Positions 1 to 7,229 of a stretch of DNA of 64,000 nt are shown here, one piece after another. The position numbers and the translations under genes were made by a program. The stretch is from the NCBI RefSeq assembly GCF_029893805.1, contig NZ_JARXYP010000002.1, positions 1,984,001 to 2,048,000 on the forward strand. Reading direction: 5' to 3'. Origin of the DNA: Streptomyces sp. SAI-135. Its GTDB lineage: Bacteria > Actinomycetota > Actinomycetes > Streptomycetales > Streptomycetaceae. A model generated the notes under the pieces. That model was given only the letters and a program-made list of their open reading frames with translations. It made no database searches and was not told the origin of the DNA. Position 1 is the first letter of the stretch; each line of letters opens with the position of its first letter.

Positions 1-534
1 CTGGCCGAGCGCCGCGCCGCCGTGGTGCGTGCGGTGCGGGCCGTCGTACCGGACCTCCGGTTCGTCAACGGCGGCGGCACGGGCAGTGTGCAGCACACCG
101 CCGCGGAGGACGCCGTCACGGAGATCGGCGCGGGTTCGGGGCTCTATGTACCGCGGCTGTTCGACAACTACACGTCCTTCAGCGGGCGTCCGGCCGCCCT
201 GTTCGCCCAGCCCGTGGTGCGCAGGCCGGGCGTCGGAGTGGTGACCGTCCTCGGCGGCGGCTACCCGGCCTCCGGCGCGGCCGGTCCCGACCGGCTGCCG
301 GTGCCGTATCTGCCGGAGGGGCTGAGGTACGACCCGCAGGAGGGGCCCGGCGAGGTGCAGACCCCGCTGCTCGGCGCCCCCGCCGACGACCTGCTGCTCG
401 GCGACAGGGTGTGGTTCCGGCACGCCAAGGCCGGTGAGCTGTGCGAGCGGTTCGAGACGCTGCACCTGATCGAGGGGGACACGGTGACGGCGACCGTCCC
501 GACGTACCGCGGGGAAGGCCACACCTTCCTCTGA
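1..534 (+). CDS. D-threonine aldolase / amino-acid deaminase-like protein, C-terminal part
   Basis: The window opens inside this gene; 177 codons plus stop remain and the frame is open from base 1, so the true start lies outside. The remainder matches the C-terminal half of fold-type III PLP enzymes of the D-threonine aldolase / D-serine dehydratase-like family, which in Streptomyces are often annotated amino acid deaminase/aldolase. The segment RHAKAGELCERF near residues 140-150 carries the His and Cys that bind a catalytic metal ion in this family. It points toward the SDR gene, with only 39 bases between the two stop codons. The N-terminal PLP-lysine domain is not in the window, so substrate cannot be judged. 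The family is fairly sure; the exact reaction is not. Confidence 0.75.
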   Translation: MAERRAAVVRAVRAVVPDLRFVNGGGTGSVQHTAAEDAVTEIGAGSGLYVPRLFDNYTSFSGRPAALFAQPVVRRPGVGVVTVLGGGYPASGAAGPDRLPVPYLPEGLRYDPQEGPGEVQTPLLGAPADDLLLGDRVWFRHAKAGELCERFETLHLIEGDTVTATVPTYRGEGHTFL

Positions 535-573
535 GCCCCGTCCGAACGGTCCCGTCACCGGTGGGGAAGATTC

Positions 574-1401
574 CTACAGCGGTGTGACGTAGGCCCCCGA
601 GATGCCGCCGTCGACCAGGAAGTCGCTGGCGTTGACGAAGGAGGAGTCGTCGCTGGCCAGGAAGGCGACGGCGGCGGCGATCTCCTCCGCCTCGGCGAAC
701 CGGCCGACCGGAATGTGCACCAGGCGGCGGGCGGCCCGCTCCGGGTCCTTGGCGAACAGCTCCTGGAGCAGCGGGGTGTTGACCGGCCCGGGGCACAGGG
801 CGTTGACGCGGATGCCCTCCCGTGCGAACTGCACGCCCAGTTCACGGGACATGGCGAGCACCCCGCCCTTGGAGGCGGTGTACGAGATCTGGGACGTGGC
901 CGCTCCCATCCTGGCCACAAAGGACGCGGTGTTGATGATGGACCCCTTGCCCTGCCGCCGCATGTAGGGGATGGCCGCCTTGCAGCACAGGTAGACGGAG
1001 GTCAGGTTGACCTCCTGGACCCGCTTCCAGGCTTCGAGGCCGGTCTCCAGGATGGAGTCGTCGTCGGGCGGGGAGATGCCCGCGTTGTTGAAGGCGACGT
1101 CGACGCTGCCGTAGGTGTCGTAAGCCGTTTCGAACAGGGCCTCGACCTGCTCCGGGTCGGTGACGTCGACCTTCACGAAGATGCCGCCCACCTCCTCGGC
1201 GGCGGCCTTGCCGCGGGCCTCGTCGACGTCGGCGCAGACGACGTTCGCGCCCTCGGAGGCGAGTCGGCGGGCGGTGGCGAGGCCGATGCCGCTGCCGGCT
1301 CCGGTGATGACGGCCGTACGGCCGACGAGGCGGCGGCACACGATCTGATCGGTCGCAGAGGTCGAAGAGGCCGCAGGGGTCGCAGGGGTCGCAGAGGTCA
1401 C
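574..1401 (-). CDS. SDR-family oxidoreductase (3-oxoacyl-ACP reductase-like)
   Basis: This is a 275-residue classical short-chain dehydrogenase. It shows the nucleotide-binding TGAGSGIG at residues 33-40, NNAG at 105-108, and the catalytic Ser160, Tyr174 and Lys178 (Y-x3-K). The GTG start overlaps the stop of the upstream aldehyde dehydrogenase gene by four bases (GTGA), so translation is probably coupled, and it is the last gene of the ligase-dehydrogenase-SDR operon. Residues 2-17 are a Thr/Ser/Ala/Pro repeat encoded by a 9-bp tandem repeat, so the Rossmann fold really begins near residue 27. An internal GTG at 1341 is a possible alternative start but lacks a clear ribosome-binding site. 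It probably oxidises or reduces an alcohol/carbonyl intermediate of the same amine pathway; the substrate is not visible. Confidence 0.88.
   Translation of the reverse strand: MTSATPATPAASSTSATDQIVCRRLVGRTAVITGAGSGIGLATARRLASEGANVVCADVDEARGKAAAEEVGGIFVKVDVTDPEQVEALFETAYDTYGSVDVAFNNAGISPPDDDSILETGLEAWKRVQEVNLTSVYLCCKAAIPYMRRQGKGSIINTASFVARMGAATSQISYTASKGGVLAMSRELGVQFAREGIRVNALCPGPVNTPLLQELFAKDPERAARRLVHIPVGRFAEAEEIAAAVAFLASDDSSFVNASDFLVDGGISGAYVTPL
1351..1395. repeat. 9-bp tandem repeat in the SDR 5' coding end
   Basis: Five consecutive 9-bp units of the form GGTCGCAGA/G run up to the ALDH-SDR junction. Because the unit is three codons long, it adds Thr-Ser-Ala / Thr-Pro-Ala tripeptides to the SDR N-terminus without breaking the frame. 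Confidence 0.85.
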
Positions 1402-2801
1402 TGGGCGGGGCCTTCCGTGCTGATGAAGACGTTCTTGGTCTCGGTGAAGGCGGTCAGGGCGTCCGGGCCGAGTTCCCGGCCGAGTCCGGACTGCTTGTAG
1501 CCGCCGAAGGGGGTCCAGTAGCGGACGCTGGAGTGGGAGTTGACGGACAGGTTGCCCGCCTTGACGGCCCGGGACAGGCGCAGGGCGCGGCCGATGTCGC
1601 GGGTCCAGAGGGAGCCGGAGAGGCCGTAGGGGGTGTCGTTGGCGAGCCGGATCGCGTCCTCCTCGTCCGTGAAGGGCAGCAGGACGGCGACCGGGCCGAA
1701 GATCTCCTCGCGGGCGGCCTCGGAGTCGGGCGCCTCGCCGGTGAGGACGGTCGGCGCGAACCAGAAGCCGGGCCCGTCGGGTGCGCCGCCGCGCAGGCCG
1801 GGGGCGTCCGCAGGCACCAACTGCCGGACGCGGTCCAGTTGCTGACGGGAGATCAGCGGCCCCATCTGGGTCTTCTCGTCGGCCGGGTCGCCCACCACGA
1901 CGGACGCCACGGCGTCGGCGAGCAGTTCCCGGACCTCGTCGTAGACCGTCTCCTGGACCAGGATCCGGGTGCGGGCGCAGCAGTCCTGGCCGGAGTTGTC
2001 GAGGAAGGAGAAGGGGTCGACGGCCCGGGCGAGGTCGGCGTCCGCGAAGACGATGTTGGGGCTCTTGCCGCCGAGTTCGAGGGTGACCGGCTTGACCTGG
2101 CGGGCGCAGCGTTCCATGACGTCGCGGCCGGTGCGGGTGGAGCCGGTGAACACGATCTTCGCGACGCCGGGGTGCTCGACGAGGGCGGTCCCGGCGACCG
2201 GACCGTGTCCCGGCAGCACCTGGAAGAGGCCCTCCGGCAGTCCCGCCTCCAGGGCGAGTTCGGCGAGGCGCAGGGCGGTGAGCGGGGTGGTCTCGGCGGG
2301 CTTGAGGATCACCGCGTTGCCCGCGGCGAGCGCGGGTGCCGTGCCCCAGGCGGCGATCGGCATCGGGAAGTTCCAGGGCGCGATGACCCCGACGACGCCG
2401 AGCGGTTCGAGGATCGTGACGTCGAGCCCGCCGGGGACCGGGATCTGGCGGCCGTTGAGCCGTTCCACGCCGCCCGCCGCGTAGGCGAGCAGGTCACGGA
2501 CGTTGCCGGCCTCCCAGCGGGCGTTGCCGAGGAGGTGACCGGCTTCCCGGACCTCCAGCAGGGCCAGTTCCTCCACGTGTGCGTCGACGACGTCGGCGAA
2601 GCGGCGCAGGAGGCGGGCCCGGTCGGCGGGGGCGAGGGCGGCCCAGCGGGCCTGTGCCTTCGCCGCGCGGGCGACCGCGGTGTCCACGTCGGCCGCGCCG
2701 GCGGCGGGGACGGTGGCGACGACCTCCTCGGTGGCCGGGTTGAGGACGGTCAGCTCATGCTCGTACGACAACGAAGTACCTCTCACGGGCGTCGACTTCA
2801 C
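1398..2801 (-). CDS. NAD(P)-dependent aldehyde dehydrogenase
   Basis: This is a 467-residue member of the aldehyde dehydrogenase superfamily, of normal length. PWNFP at 142-146 carries the oxyanion-hole Asn. LELGGKSPN at 241-249 carries the general base Glu242. GQDC at 271-274 carries the nucleophile Cys274. It lies between the GlnA4-type ligase and the SDR in one operon. The GTG start at 2801 overlaps the ligase stop by four bases. A TTG ten codons downstream (2771) has a GAGAGG ribosome-binding site six bases upstream and could be the real start, giving an N-terminus that begins SYEHEL. In a gamma-glutamylation route it would oxidise the gamma-glutamyl aldehyde made from the glutamylated amine, but the sequence alone does not prove the substrate. 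Confidence 0.92.
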   Translation of the reverse strand: MKSTPVRGTSLSYEHELTVLNPATEEVVATVPAAGAADVDTAVARAAKAQARWAALAPADRARLLRRFADVVDAHVEELALLEVREAGHLLGNARWEAGNVRDLLAYAAGGVERLNGRQIPVPGGLDVTILEPLGVVGVIAPWNFPMPIAAWGTAPALAAGNAVILKPAETTPLTALRLAELALEAGLPEGLFQVLPGHGPVAGTALVEHPGVAKIVFTGSTRTGRDVMERCARQVKPVTLELGGKSPNIVFADADLARAVDPFSFLDNSGQDCCARTRILVQETVYDEVRELLADAVASVVVGDPADEKTQMGPLISRQQLDRVRQLVPADAPGLRGGAPDGPGFWFAPTVLTGEAPDSEAAREEIFGPVAVLLPFTDEEDAIRLANDTPYGLSGSLWTRDIGRALRLSRAVKAGNLSVNSHSSVRYWTPFGGYKQSGLGRELGPDALTAFTETKNVFISTEGPAQ

Positions 2802-4156
2802 AGACGTTCGAAGGAGCGGCGCAGCTCCCAGTCGGTGACCGCCGCGTCGAAGGCTTCCAGTTCGACGCGGGCCATGTTGCGGTAGTGCGCGACGACCTCG
2901 TCGCCGAAGGCGGCTCGGGCGATCGGGCTGTTCTCCCAGAGCTCGGCGGCCTCGCGCAGGGTGGTGGGGACGTGGGCGTACTCGGCGGTGTAGGCGTTGC
3001 CGGTGCAGACCTCGGGCAGCTCCAGTTTCTGCTCGATGCCGTACAGCCCGGCCGCGACCAGTCCGGCGACCGCGAGGTGCGGGTTGACGTCACCGCCGGG
3101 CAGCCGGTTCTCGAAGCGCAGGGAGCGGCCGTGGCCGACGACCCGCAGGGCGCAGGTGCGGTTGTCGTGGCCCCAGGCGACGGCCGTGGGGGCGAAGGAG
3201 CCGGGCTGGAACCGCTTGTAGGAGTTGATGTTGGGGGCGTAGAGGAGCGAGAAGTCCCGCAGGGCCGCGAGCTGTCCGGCGAGGAAGTACCGCATCACGT
3301 CGGACATGCCGTCCGGGCCCGCCATGGCGTTGTTGCCGGCGGCGTCGGCGAGCGAGAGGTGGATGTGGCAGGAGTTGCCCTCGCGCTCGTTGTACTTGGC
3401 CATGAAGGTGAGCGACATGCCCTCCTGGGCGGCGATCTCCTTGGCGCCGGTCTTGTAGACGGCGTGCTGGTCGCAGGTGGTCAGGGCCTCGTCGTAGCGG
3501 AAGGCGATCTCGTGCTGGCCGGGGTTGCACTCGCCCTTGGCGGACTCGACGGTGAGTCCGGCGGCGGCCATCTCGTTGCGGATGCGGCGCAGCAGGGGCT
3601 CGATGCGGCCGGTGCCGAGCACCGAGTAGTCGATGTTGTACTGGTTCGCCGGGGTGAGCCCCCGGTAGTTCGCGTCCCAGGCCTGTTCGTAGGTGTCCTT
3701 GAAGACGATGAACTCCAGCTCGGTGCCGACCTGGGCGGTGTACCCGAGTTCGGCGAGCCGCTCCAGCTGGCGGCGCAGGATCTGGCGGGGCGCGGCGACG
3801 ACCGGCGAGCCGTCCTCCCAGGCGAGGTCGGCGATCAGCATGGCCGTACCGGCGTTCCAGGGGACGCGACGCAGGGTGCCGAGGTCGGGGTGCATGGCGA
3901 AGTCGCCGTAGCCGCGGTCCCAGGAGGACATCGCGTAGCCGTCGACGGTGTTCATCTCGGTGTCGACGGCGAGGAGGTAGTTGCAGCCCTCGGTGCCGTG
4001 GTGGAGTACCTCGTCGAGGAAGAAGCGGGCGGCGAACCTCTTGCCCTGGAGCCGCCCTTGCATGTCGGGGAAGGCCAGGACGACAGTGTCGATCTCACCG
4101 CTCGCGACGAGGGCGTGCAGCTCCTCGACACTGAGCGGGGGTGTGCGGTCTGCCAC
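2798..4156 (-). CDS. glnA4: Glutamine synthetase-like gamma-glutamyl-amine ligase (GlnA4 type)
   Basis: This is a 452-residue type I glutamine-synthetase fold protein. Metal- and substrate-site signatures include GTELEF, GECNPGQHEIAFR, NSCHIHLSL, GHDNRTCALRVVG and RFENRLPGGD. The frame is open upstream to 4207, but a GTG at 4156 with a perfect AAGGAG seven bases upstream is the better start. It heads an operon with an aldehyde dehydrogenase and an SDR. A FadR regulator and a gamma-glutamyl hydrolase stand opposite. This is the arrangement of PuuA-like enzymes that glutamylate amines rather than ammonia. The order matches the locus of S. coelicolor GlnA4, reported as a gamma-glutamylethanolamide synthetase. 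Ethanolamine is therefore the likely substrate by inference; polyamines remain possible. Confidence 0.88.
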   Translation of the reverse strand: MADRTPPLSVEELHALVASGEIDTVVLAFPDMQGRLQGKRFAARFFLDEVLHHGTEGCNYLLAVDTEMNTVDGYAMSSWDRGYGDFAMHPDLGTLRRVPWNAGTAMLIADLAWEDGSPVVAAPRQILRRQLERLAELGYTAQVGTELEFIVFKDTYEQAWDANYRGLTPANQYNIDYSVLGTGRIEPLLRRIRNEMAAAGLTVESAKGECNPGQHEIAFRYDEALTTCDQHAVYKTGAKEIAAQEGMSLTFMAKYNEREGNSCHIHLSLADAAGNNAMAGPDGMSDVMRYFLAGQLAALRDFSLLYAPNINSYKRFQPGSFAPTAVAWGHDNRTCALRVVGHGRSLRFENRLPGGDVNPHLAVAGLVAAGLYGIEQKLELPEVCTGNAYTAEYAHVPTTLREAAELWENSPIARAAFGDEVVAHYRNMARVELEAFDAAVTDWELRRSFERL

Positions 4157-4207
4157 GGGAGAGCTCCTTCGGCTGCTGCGCGTTTTTCCGACCGGGCCGG
4201 GAGCCAT

Positions 4208-4230
4208 AAGGTATTGCTCTGAACCATTGC
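4208..4230. promoter_or_regulatory. Candidate operator of the FadR-type regulator (copy 1)
   Basis: The motif AAGGTAT-N9-CCATTGC sits between the divergent ligase and regulator genes, 21 bases before the regulator ATG. A near copy with the same 9-base spacer is found before the hydrolase gene at 5016-5038; 16 of 23 positions agree. The location suggests control of the whole cluster. Binding by the adjacent regulator is inferred. Confidence 0.55.
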
Positions 4231-4251
4231 TTGGGAAGGGGGCTCGGCCAT

Positions 4252-4989
4252 ATGTCGGTGGACGCTGACGGCGGCCCGGACGACCGGTTGACGCCGGTGC
4301 TGCGGCCGGTCAGGGCGGGCAACGGCTTCGAGGAGGCGCTGGAGCAGATCCTCCAGGTGGTGCGGCTCGGGCTGGTGCCGGGGGGTGAGCGGCTGCCGGC
4401 CGAGCGGGAGCTCGCGGAGCGGCTCGGGATCAGCCGGGTGACGCTGCGCGAGGTGCTGAAGGTGCTCCAGGACCAGGGGCTGGTGGAGTCGCGGCGGGGG
4501 CGCTACGGGGGCACGTTCGTGCTGCCCCGTACCCACAGCGCGGTCGGCGAGGAGGAGCTGCGGCGGCGGACCGCCGAGGTGGACATCGAGGACGTGCTGC
4601 GGTTCCGGGAGGTGCTGGAGGTGGGTGCGGCGGGTCTGTGCGCGGCGCACGGCCTCACCGACGAGCAGGCCCGGCGGTTGCGGGAGGCGCTGGCGGCCAC
4701 GCAGGAGGCTCCGCTGGCGGACTACCGGCGGCTGGACACGCTGCTGCACCTGACCCTCGCGGAACTGTGCGGCTCCCCCACGCTGACCGCGCAGTACGCG
4801 GCGGTGCGGGCCTCGGTGAACGACCTGCTGGACTGCATCCCGCTGCTGGTCCGCAACCTGGAGCACTCGCAGCGCCAGCACGCGGCGCTGGTCGAGGCGG
4901 TGCTGGACGGGGACGCCGACGGGGCGCGGGAGATGATGCGGGAGCACTGCGCGGGGACGGCGGCGCTGCTGCGCGGCTTCCTGGCGTGA
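4252..4989 (+). CDS. FadR/GntR-family transcriptional regulator
   Basis: This is a 245-residue regulator with an N-terminal winged helix-turn-helix (LPAERELAERLGISRVTLRE near residues 45-64) and an all-helical FCD ligand-binding domain filling residues 95-240. An upstream TTG at 4231 is in frame. The ATG at 4252 is preferred because GGAAGGGGG lies about nine bases upstream. It is divergent from the glutamyl-amine ligase operon and followed after 66 bases by the gamma-glutamyl hydrolase, so it very likely senses the amine or an intermediate and controls both arms. Two copies of a 23-bp motif, one before its own gene and one before the hydrolase gene, are its candidate operators. Confidence 0.88.
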   Translation: MSVDADGGPDDRLTPVLRPVRAGNGFEEALEQILQVVRLGLVPGGERLPAERELAERLGISRVTLREVLKVLQDQGLVESRRGRYGGTFVLPRTHSAVGEEELRRRTAEVDIEDVLRFREVLEVGAAGLCAAHGLTDEQARRLREALAATQEAPLADYRRLDTLLHLTLAELCGSPTLTAQYAAVRASVNDLLDCIPLLVRNLEHSQRQHAALVEAVLDGDADGAREMMREHCAGTAALLRGFLA

Positions 4990-5015
4990 CCTTGCCTCCC
5001 GGGCCCCGAACCGCA

Positions 5016-5038
5016 AAGGTATGACCGTGGGCCATTAC
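5016..5038. promoter_or_regulatory. Candidate operator of the FadR-type regulator (copy 2)
   Basis: AAGGTAT-N9-CCATTAC, the second copy of the motif at 4208-4230, ends 17 bases before the GTG of the hydrolase gene. Its presence here means the hydrolase probably has its own controlled promoter in the 66-base gap after the regulator gene. Confidence 0.55.
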
Positions 5039-5055
5039 AGGGCAGGGAGGGCCGA

Positions 5056-5748
5056 GTGACGACCGTACGACCGCTGATCGGTGTCAGCACCTATCTGGAG
5101 GCCGGGGCGCGCTGGGGCGTCTGGGAGCTGGAGGCGGCGCTGCTGCCGGTGGGCTACCCGCGGCTGGTGCAGCGGGCGGGCGGCCTGGCCGCGATGCTCC
5201 CGCCGGACGCGCCGGAGCACGCGGCGGCGGCGGTGGCCCGCCTGGACGGCCTGGTGATCGCGGGCGGCCCGGACGTGGAGCCGGTCCACTACGGCGCCGC
5301 CCCCGACCCGCGCACGGGTCCACCCGCCCGCGCCCGCGACACCTGGGAACTGGCCCTGATCCGGGCGGCCTTGGCCTCAGGCACCCCCCTGCTGGGCATC
5401 TGCCGGGGCATGCAGCTCCTGAACGTGGCCCTGGGCGGCACCCTCACCCAGCACATCGACGGCCACGCGGTGACCCCCGGGGTCTTCGGCCGCCACGCGG
5501 TCAAGCCGGTACCAGGCACGCTCTACGGCGACCTGGCCCCGGAGGAGACCTCCGTACCGACCTACCACCACCAGGCGGTGGACCGCCTGGGCCAGGGCCT
5601 CCTGCCCTCCGCCCACGCACCGGACGGCACGATCGAGGCCGTCGAACTCCCCGGTCCGCCCTGGGTGCTGGGCGTGCAGTGGCATCCGGAGATGGGCGAG
5701 GACCTGCGGGTGATGCGGGGGCTGGTGGCCGCGGCTGTCCACGCCTAG
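5056..5748 (+). CDS. Gamma-glutamyl hydrolase of the class I glutamine amidotransferase fold (peptidase C26, PuuD-like)
   Basis: This 230-residue protein has the catalytic triad of the family: Cys116 in GICRGMQ, and His210 and Glu212 in GVQWHPEMGED. PuuD-type enzymes release glutamate from gamma-glutamyl products such as gamma-glutamyl-GABA. Here the enzyme would finish the route begun by the GlnA4-type ligase and the aldehyde dehydrogenase. The GTG start at 5056 has GGGAGG five bases upstream. The last codons (residues 218-230, ending AAAVHA) are notable because the DNA that follows the stop is a 42-bp array that repeats this gene end in the same reading frame, usually with a stop codon per unit. 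Confidence 0.88.
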   Translation: MTTVRPLIGVSTYLEAGARWGVWELEAALLPVGYPRLVQRAGGLAAMLPPDAPEHAAAAVARLDGLVIAGGPDVEPVHYGAAPDPRTGPPARARDTWELALIRAALASGTPLLGICRGMQLLNVALGGTLTQHIDGHAVTPGVFGRHAVKPVPGTLYGDLAPEETSVPTYHHQAVDRLGQGLLPSAHAPDGTIEAVELPGPPWVLGVQWHPEMGEDLRVMRGLVAAAVHA

Positions 5749-6236
5749 GCGCGGGTGATGCGTGAGCCGGCCGCCGCCGCCCGCACCTGAGCGCGGGCCA
5801 AGCATGAACCGGCCGCCGCCGCCCGCACCTGGGCGCGGGCCAAGCATGAGCCAGCCGCCGTCCACGCCTGAGCGCGGGCCAAGCGTGAACCGGCCGCCGC
5901 CGTCCACACCTGAGCGCGGGCCAAGCATGAGCCAGCCGCCGCCGTCCACACCTGAGCGCGGGCCAAGCATGAGCCAGCCGCCGCCGTCCACACCTGAGCG
6001 CGGGCCAAGCATGAGCCAGCCGCCGCCCACACCTGGACGCGGGCCAAGCATGAACCGGCCGCCGCCGCCCACACCTGGACGCGGGCCAAGCATGAACCGG
6101 CCGCCGCCGCCCACACCTGGACGCGGGCCAAGCATGAACCGGCCGCCGCCGCCCACACCTGGACGCGGGTGAAGCATGAGCCGGCCGCCGCCGCCCGCAC
6201 CTGAGCGCGGAGCTGGTCGCCGCCGTCCGCTGCTAA
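5749..6236. repeat. 42-bp codon-phased tandem array derived from the 3' end of the hydrolase gene
   Basis: About eleven units of 42 bp (two are 39 bp) follow the hydrolase stop directly and fill the gap to the convergent LysR gene. A typical unit reads GCGCGGGCCAAGCATGA then GCCGCC runs then CACACCTGA. Read in the hydrolase frame, each unit is like ARAKHEPAAAVHT followed by a stop or Trp, aligning with the hydrolase C-terminus LRVMRGLVAAAVHA plus stop. The final partial unit again contains GAGCTGGTCGCCGCCGTCC, close to the hydrolase end but in a shifted frame, and runs into the LysR stop codon. No independent gene is supported inside; open frames here are repeat artefacts. The array may also act in termination. 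Confidence 0.9.
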
Positions 6237-7159
6237 GCGCGCGTCAGTGACAGCAGGTCCCTCGCCGGTCCCACCGGGCGGTGGCCCGTGGGCCAGACCG
6301 CTCGCAGGTCGCGGGCCAGGGACACCCCGTCCACCGGTACGCGCACCAGCCGCCGCATCGACAGTTCCTCGCCCACCGCGAGCTCGCTCAGCACGGCCGG
6401 GCCCGCGCCGCCGACCGCCGCCGCCTTCACCGCCGTGGTGGAGGAGAGTTCGATCAAAGGGCGGGCCAGGCCGCCGAGGGCCGCGTCCAGGACCTGGCGG
6501 GTGCCGGAGCCCTTCTCGCGGAGGATCAGGGGGGTCTCGGCCAGTTCGGCGGCTTCCAGGGGGCGCCGGCGGCGGGCCCAGGCGTGCCCCGGGGCGGTCA
6601 CCACGATCAGGTGGTCATGGGCTATCACCACCGAGTCCAGTCCCGAGGGGACCGTCAGGCCCTCGACGAAGCCCAGGTCGGCCTCGTCGGACAGCAGGCG
6701 CTCCGCGACCGTCGCCGAGTTCCCGGCATGCAGCGACACCGCCGTGTCCGGGCGCCCCGCGCGCAGGGCGAGGAGCCAGCCCGGCAGCAGGTACTCCGCG
6801 ATCGTCATGCTCGCCGCCACCCGCAGCCGGGAGTCCCGGCGCACCCGCAGCGCCTGCGCCCCGGCGTCGAAGGCCTCCGCCGCCTCCACGATCCGCCGCG
6901 CCCAGTCGGTCACCAGTGCCCCGGCGTCCGTGAGCCGGGAGCCGCGGGGCGAGCGGTCGACCAGGGCCACCCCCAGCTGCCGTTCCATCGAGCGGATCCG
7001 GCTGCTCGCCGCCGGCTGGGTGATGCCCAGCTCGCGGGCCGCCCCGCCCAGGCTCCCCAGCCGTGCCACGGCCAGCAGCAGCTCCAGCGCTCCCAGATCC
7101 GGCACCCGGTGGGACAGCCCTCCGCTCGCCGCCGCCCCGTGCTCCTCCACACCGCTCAT
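6233..7159 (-). CDS. LysR-family transcriptional regulator
   Basis: This 308-residue regulator has an N-terminal helix-turn-helix (ARELGITQPAASSRIRSMER near residues 42-61) and a periplasmic-binding-like effector domain from about residue 110. It is divergent from the TDT transporter, the usual arrangement for a LysR activator and its target. The ATG at 7159 leaves about 18 residues before the HTH; an internal GTG at 7105 would give the more usual LysR N-terminus. An ATAA-N7-TTAT palindrome overlaps the ATG at 7159. Either the start is downstream or the regulator represses itself by sitting on its own initiation region. The stop codon lies within the last unit of the 42-bp array. Confidence 0.9.
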   Translation of the reverse strand: MSGVEEHGAAASGGLSHRVPDLGALELLLAVARLGSLGGAARELGITQPAASSRIRSMERQLGVALVDRSPRGSRLTDAGALVTDWARRIVEAAEAFDAGAQALRVRRDSRLRVAASMTIAEYLLPGWLLALRAGRPDTAVSLHAGNSATVAERLLSDEADLGFVEGLTVPSGLDSVVIAHDHLIVVTAPGHAWARRRRPLEAAELAETPLILREKGSGTRQVLDAALGGLARPLIELSSTTAVKAAAVGGAGPAVLSELAVGEELSMRRLVRVPVDGVSLARDLRAVWPTGHRPVGPARDLLSLTRA

Positions 7160-7172
7160 AAAGACAGCTTAT
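7158..7172. promoter_or_regulatory. LysR-type operator, ATAA-N7-TTAT
   Basis: The sequence ATAAAGACAGCTTAT is a perfect ATAA-N7-TTAT palindrome between the divergent LysR and transporter genes. This is the classic T-N11-A form bound by CbbR/CysB-like LysR regulators. It covers the annotated ATG of the regulator and lies 57 bases before the transporter ATG. Confidence 0.6.
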
Positions 7173-7229
7173 GCCCTCATAGACCCGTACTCCCTGGTCG
7201 CGGACCTCCCCCGACGGCACCGTGGAGCC

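Noticed and set aside
5762..6172. Proline-rich repeat protein open on the plus strand, and matching frames on the minus strand
   Set aside because: These frames are open only because the unit length is a multiple of three; no ribosome-binding site or independent support.
5749..6236. CRISPR-like array
   Set aside because: Units are contiguous 42-bp repeats without unique spacers, are codon-phased and resemble the end of the adjacent gene; no cas genes are present.
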